Assembly: GCA_965364515.1 (NCBI GenBank)
Contig: CBDTXZ010000015.1
Span: 1-32,105, forward strand
Source: JAHEDH01 sp965364515
GTDB taxonomy: Bacteria; Actinomycetota; Acidimicrobiia; Spongiisociales; ZC4RG35
Direction of reading: 5' to 3'
DNA: 32,105 nt
Position numbers and translations under genes: made by a program. The notes below the pieces were generated by a model. That model worked only from the letters and a program-made list of their open reading frames with translations. It was not told the origin of the DNA and searched no databases. Below, piece after piece: positions 30,379-32,105 of the stretch; within the stretch, counting starts at the first letter, position 1; each line of letters begins with the position of its first letter.

Positions 30379-30443
30379 CCGGGTCCACGGACTCAACCGG
30401 CCCAGATCACGGGCGACCGAACGGTCGCCCCTACCCCACCACC
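30379..30443 (-). repeat. GTAGGGGCG-headed hairpin repeat, copy 3, within a 65-bp repeat
   Basis: Direct repeat of 30186-30250, 193 bp further on. The hairpin GGGCGACCG / CGGTCGCCC (30411-30430) and everything rightward to CCACCACC are identical; the changes fall in the left half. Confidence 0.65.
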
Positions 30444-30504
30444 GGGCCCGCCTCGTCACCAACCCGGGTTCAGGCACGCCACCCGCGTGCGGCTCGGCAC
30501 CACC

Positions 30505-30566
30505 GGCCGCCAACACAGCCATACACCCGGCCGCCACCACAGGCACCCGCCTGGCCGTCAACACAG
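30505..30566 (+). repeat. Imperfect 24-bp tandem repeat
   Basis: Units begin GGCCGCCAACACAG (30505), GGCCGCCACCACAG (30529) and GGCCGTCAACACAG (30553); the third runs into repeat copy 4. The period is 24 bp with about two full units and one partial unit. Confidence 0.45.
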
Positions 30567-30594
30567 GTAGGGGCGAGGCTCGCCTCGCCCGCAG
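30567..30594 (+). repeat. GTAGGGGCG-headed hairpin repeat, copy 4
   Basis: Head at 30567-30575 and a perfect 9-bp stem GGGCGAGGC / GCCTCGCCC with a TC loop (30571-30590). It lies 45 bases from the anti-sigma stop and may act in its termination. Confidence 0.6.
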
Positions 30595-30638
30595 CGCATC
30601 ACTTCGGGAGGACGACGCACCCGCAGGCGCGATGCGGC

Positions 30639-31289
30639 TCAGGACGACGTGGCGTCGATCGGAGCGCGGGTGACGATCTCGGACCGATCGGTGGTCGTCA
30701 CGACGATCTCGGCAACATCGTCCAACTGGAGCGAAGACGCACCTGTGACGCGAGCGCGATGGGACGGGGTGGGTCCCCACCAGGCAACTTGCTGCCACTC
30801 GCCGTCGGAGTCGACGGCCCACGCGATGCATGTGACCTCCGGGGGGAGCTGCTGGAGGTCGAATCCGACCTCGGTGCCCCAACCGCGGGCAGACACGGTC
30901 ACCTCTCCGGTGACGCCCCATGCGGGTTCCAACGCAAGTGCGGTGCTCTCCTGGTCACCCAGTCCGCTCAGACCGCCCAGGACGACGGCCACCAGCGCAA
31001 CCACTGCGGCAGCGGCAGTCCAGCGCCACCGCGCCCGGCTCGTGACCAGGGCGCGACGCTCATCGACCACCCGACTGGAGGCATCGGCGAGAATCGATCG
31101 TGGGACCGGCTCGACGGCCGTCACATCGACCTTGGAGAGAAGGCTCGGGATCGGAGCGAACGAGGCGACATCGGCGGCGCACGCCTCGCAGGTGTCGAGG
31201 TGCCGCTCGAAGGTGCGCCGGTCCTCGGGGGCGAGCGCACCCAAGACGTACGCTCCCGACCACTCGCCGAGACGGTCATGGTCGGTCAT
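30639..31289 (-). CDS. Membrane anti-sigma factor with zinc-finger (RskA-like)
   Basis: A 216-residue protein. The N-terminal ZAS zinc motif is H30-x3-C34-x2-C37 in F-E-R-H-L-D-T-C-E-A-C-A-A-D. A single membrane segment lies at about 88-110 (W-T-A-A-A-A-V-V-A-L-V-A-V-V-L-G-G-L). The C-terminal 100 residues outside the membrane match the RskA-type domain, with W-G-T-E-V-G-F-D-L-Q-Q-L-P, E-V-T-C-I-A-W-A-V and S-L-Q-L-D-D-V-A-E-I-V-V-T-T. It should hold the co-encoded ECF sigma factor at the membrane until a signal triggers its release, often by proteolysis. Its ATG overlaps the sigma stop (ATGA at 31286-31289), giving coupled synthesis. Confidence 0.9.
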   Translation of the reverse strand: MTDHDRLGEWSGAYVLGALAPEDRRTFERHLDTCEACAADVASFAPIPSLLSKVDVTAVEPVPRSILADASSRVVDERRALVTSRARWRWTAAAAVVALVAVVLGGLSGLGDQESTALALEPAWGVTGEVTVSARGWGTEVGFDLQQLPPEVTCIAWAVDSDGEWQQVAWWGPTPSHRARVTGASSLQLDDVAEIVVTTTDRSEIVTRAPIDATSS

Positions 31290-31801
31290 GTCAACACCTC
31301 CCGTTCCTCCAGTGCTGCCCGCAGGCTACGCATCCCGTAGTACATGCGGGACTTGACGGTTCCGGGCGGTATGCCGATTCGAGCGGCGATCTCATTCGTG
31401 TCACGACCATGGACGAACGCCTCGAGGATGACGGCCCGGTGCTGATCGGACAGATCGCCCAATGCATCCGAGATGAGGCTGATCTCGGCGATTCGATCGA
31501 CGACGCTCGGTTCGGCGATCTCCGGAACGGGGTCGGAGACCGGCCGGAGCCTGCGTCGTGATCGTCGGTGCATGTCGATGGCGGCGTTGCGAGCGATTCC
31601 GAAGATCCACGCCCGCTCGCTGCCCCGGTTCGAGTCGAATTGGTCGTAGTGCCGCCACGCCCGCACCAGAGTCTCCGAAACGAGCTCCTCGGCATCGCGA
31701 CGATCCGCCACCCGACCGACCGCCCAGCTGAAGAGCGCCGAGGCGTGCTCGGCGTGCAATCGCTCGGTGAGCGTGCGAGCTGGATCGGGTTCTGGTGCCA
31801 T
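31286..31801 (-). CDS. ECF-type RNA polymerase sigma factor
   Basis: A 171-residue sigma-70 family member (ECF group). The start is the ATG 31799-31801, after a GAAGGAAG site that lies rather far upstream. Region 2 covers L-F-S-W-A-V-G-R-V-A-D-R-R-D-A-E-E-L-V-S-E-T-L-V-R-A-W and ends with A-W-I-F-G-I-A-R-N-A-A-I-D, the usual -10-binding part. Region 4 has the helix-turn-helix L-S-D-Q-H-R-A-V-I-L-E-A-F-V-H-G-R-D-T-N-E-I-A-A-R-I-G-I-P-P-G-T-V-K-S-R. It is controlled by the zinc anti-sigma factor encoded after it. The upstream secreted-protein gene on the same strand may be in the same unit or be a target. Confidence 0.92.
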   Translation of the reverse strand: MAPEPDPARTLTERLHAEHASALFSWAVGRVADRRDAEELVSETLVRAWRHYDQFDSNRGSERAWIFGIARNAAIDMHRRSRRRLRPVSDPVPEIAEPSVVDRIAEISLISDALGDLSDQHRAVILEAFVHGRDTNEIAARIGIPPGTVKSRMYYGMRSLRAALEEREVLT

Positions 31802-31883
31802 TGCTGTCGTGTGCTTCCTTCGCTGCTTCGATTGTGGTCGGCCCGCCCGCTGCGCGACGAGCGAGCCGACCACGGGGGCGCCG

Positions 31884-32105
31884 CTATCTGATGGCGTCTC
31901 CGGAGGCGTCGACCACCCACCAGACGTCGTTGACGCCCTGACCGTTGATGTCGCCCGGAGCGTTGTCGGCGGCGAAGTAGTAGAGCGGCCAATCGTTGTA
32001 GGTCACCTGATCGGAGCCATCCGTTCGAGGTGCGGTTCCGAGCAGAGACTCATCGACGCCGTCACCGGCTACGGCTTCGGCGACGAGTGGCGGCCACGCT
32101 TCCTC
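31884..32105 (-). CDS. Secreted COG4315-type lipoprotein, C-terminal part
   Basis: Open from the right window edge to a TAG at 31884-31886; about the last 73 residues are present and the start is outside. The repeat typical of this family is visible: Y-N-D-W-P-L-Y-Y-F-A-A-D-N-A-P-G-D-I-N-G-Q-G-V followed by V-W-W-V-V, i.e. the Y-x-[FWY]-x2-D lipoprotein_15/secreted repeat. Such proteins are exported and have no firm function. It precedes the ECF sigma gene by 82 bases on the same strand, an arrangement I recall in other actinobacteria, so it may be a cell-surface target or sensor part of that system. Confidence 0.85.
   Translation of the reverse strand, partial: EEAWPPLVAEAVAGDGVDESLLGTAPRTDGSDQVTYNDWPLYYFAADNAPGDINGQGVNDVWWVVDASGDAIR

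Larger units (their letters stand above)
30054..30638. other. Repeat-rich non-coding region
   Basis: 585 bases without a credible gene: open frames here translate to low-complexity, Pro/Arg/Thr-rich sequence. It holds four hairpins headed by GTAGGGGCG, two of them inside a 65-bp direct repeat, and a 24-bp tandem repeat, each listed separately. It separates the GlsB-like gene from the anti-sigma gene stop at 30639. Confidence 0.6.

Noticed and set aside
30186..30443. CRISPR-like array
   Set aside because: Only two 65-bp copies with a 128-bp gap, plus related hairpins in opposite orientation, and no cas genes. This is a hairpin-repeat family, not a CRISPR.

Overview
The window is about 32 kb of high-GC bacterial chromosome. 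Dense genes, many 4-bp ATGA/GTGA overlaps, GTG and TTG starts, two F420-type oxidoreductase families and an ECF sigma/anti-sigma pair point to Actinomycetota. Acidimicrobiia or a related deep-branching class is my guess, but no marker gene fixes it. No rRNA, tRNA, phage, IS or CRISPR was seen.

Layout. 1-312 is the end of an ornithine cyclodeaminase-family gene. 375-7000 is mixed housekeeping: a secreted CHRD protein, a small membrane protein, a frame-broken unknown gene, a HAD phosphatase, an F420/FMN split-barrel protein, an MFS transporter fused to a cyclic-nucleotide-binding domain, an MBL-fold hydrolase and a methyltransferase. 7095-8693 is a Kef-type cation/proton antiporter. 8792-13840 is a polyamine locus: an Lrp/AsnC regulator and a class III aminotransferase face a divergent, translationally coupled GNAT / agmatinase-family ureohydrolase / FAD amine oxidase operon across a strikingly symmetric intergenic region. 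13987-16848 holds a large LuxR-type ATPase regulator and a small basic protein. 16956-22383 holds two aldehyde dehydrogenases, an F420-type LLM oxidoreductase and a YtcJ-like amidohydrolase. 22517-29465 (minus strand) is a seven-gene overlapping operon: GABA-type aminotransferase, C45-family Ntn hydrolase, a second GNAT, then PotA-PotB-PotC-PotD. 29805-32105 holds a GlsB/YeaQ membrane protein, a repeat-rich intergenic region, an anti-sigma/ECF sigma pair and the end of a COG4315-type secreted protein.

How the genes may work together. The two polyamine loci contain a possible counterpart for every step of the E. coli gamma-glutamyl-putrescine (Puu) pathway. The N-blocking and unblocking enzymes differ: GNAT acetyltransferases stand where PuuA (ligase) would be, and a C45 Ntn hydrolase stands where PuuD (glutamyl hydrolase) would be. 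The proposed route is import (PotABCD) or release from a guanidino compound (ureohydrolase), N-acylation (GNAT), oxidation or transamination of the free amine (FAD oxidase or class III aminotransferase), aldehyde oxidation (ALDH), amide cleavage (C45 enzyme), and GABA transamination (GabT). This acyl-protected putrescine route is an inference from gene content and is the main finding offered.

Non-coding structure worth attention: the 93-bp dyad between lrp and the GNAT operon, a family of GTAGGGGCG-headed hairpin repeats at 30.08-30.6 kb, an inverted pair of heptanucleotide TGCG arrays at 22.4 kb, and three perfect-stem terminators.
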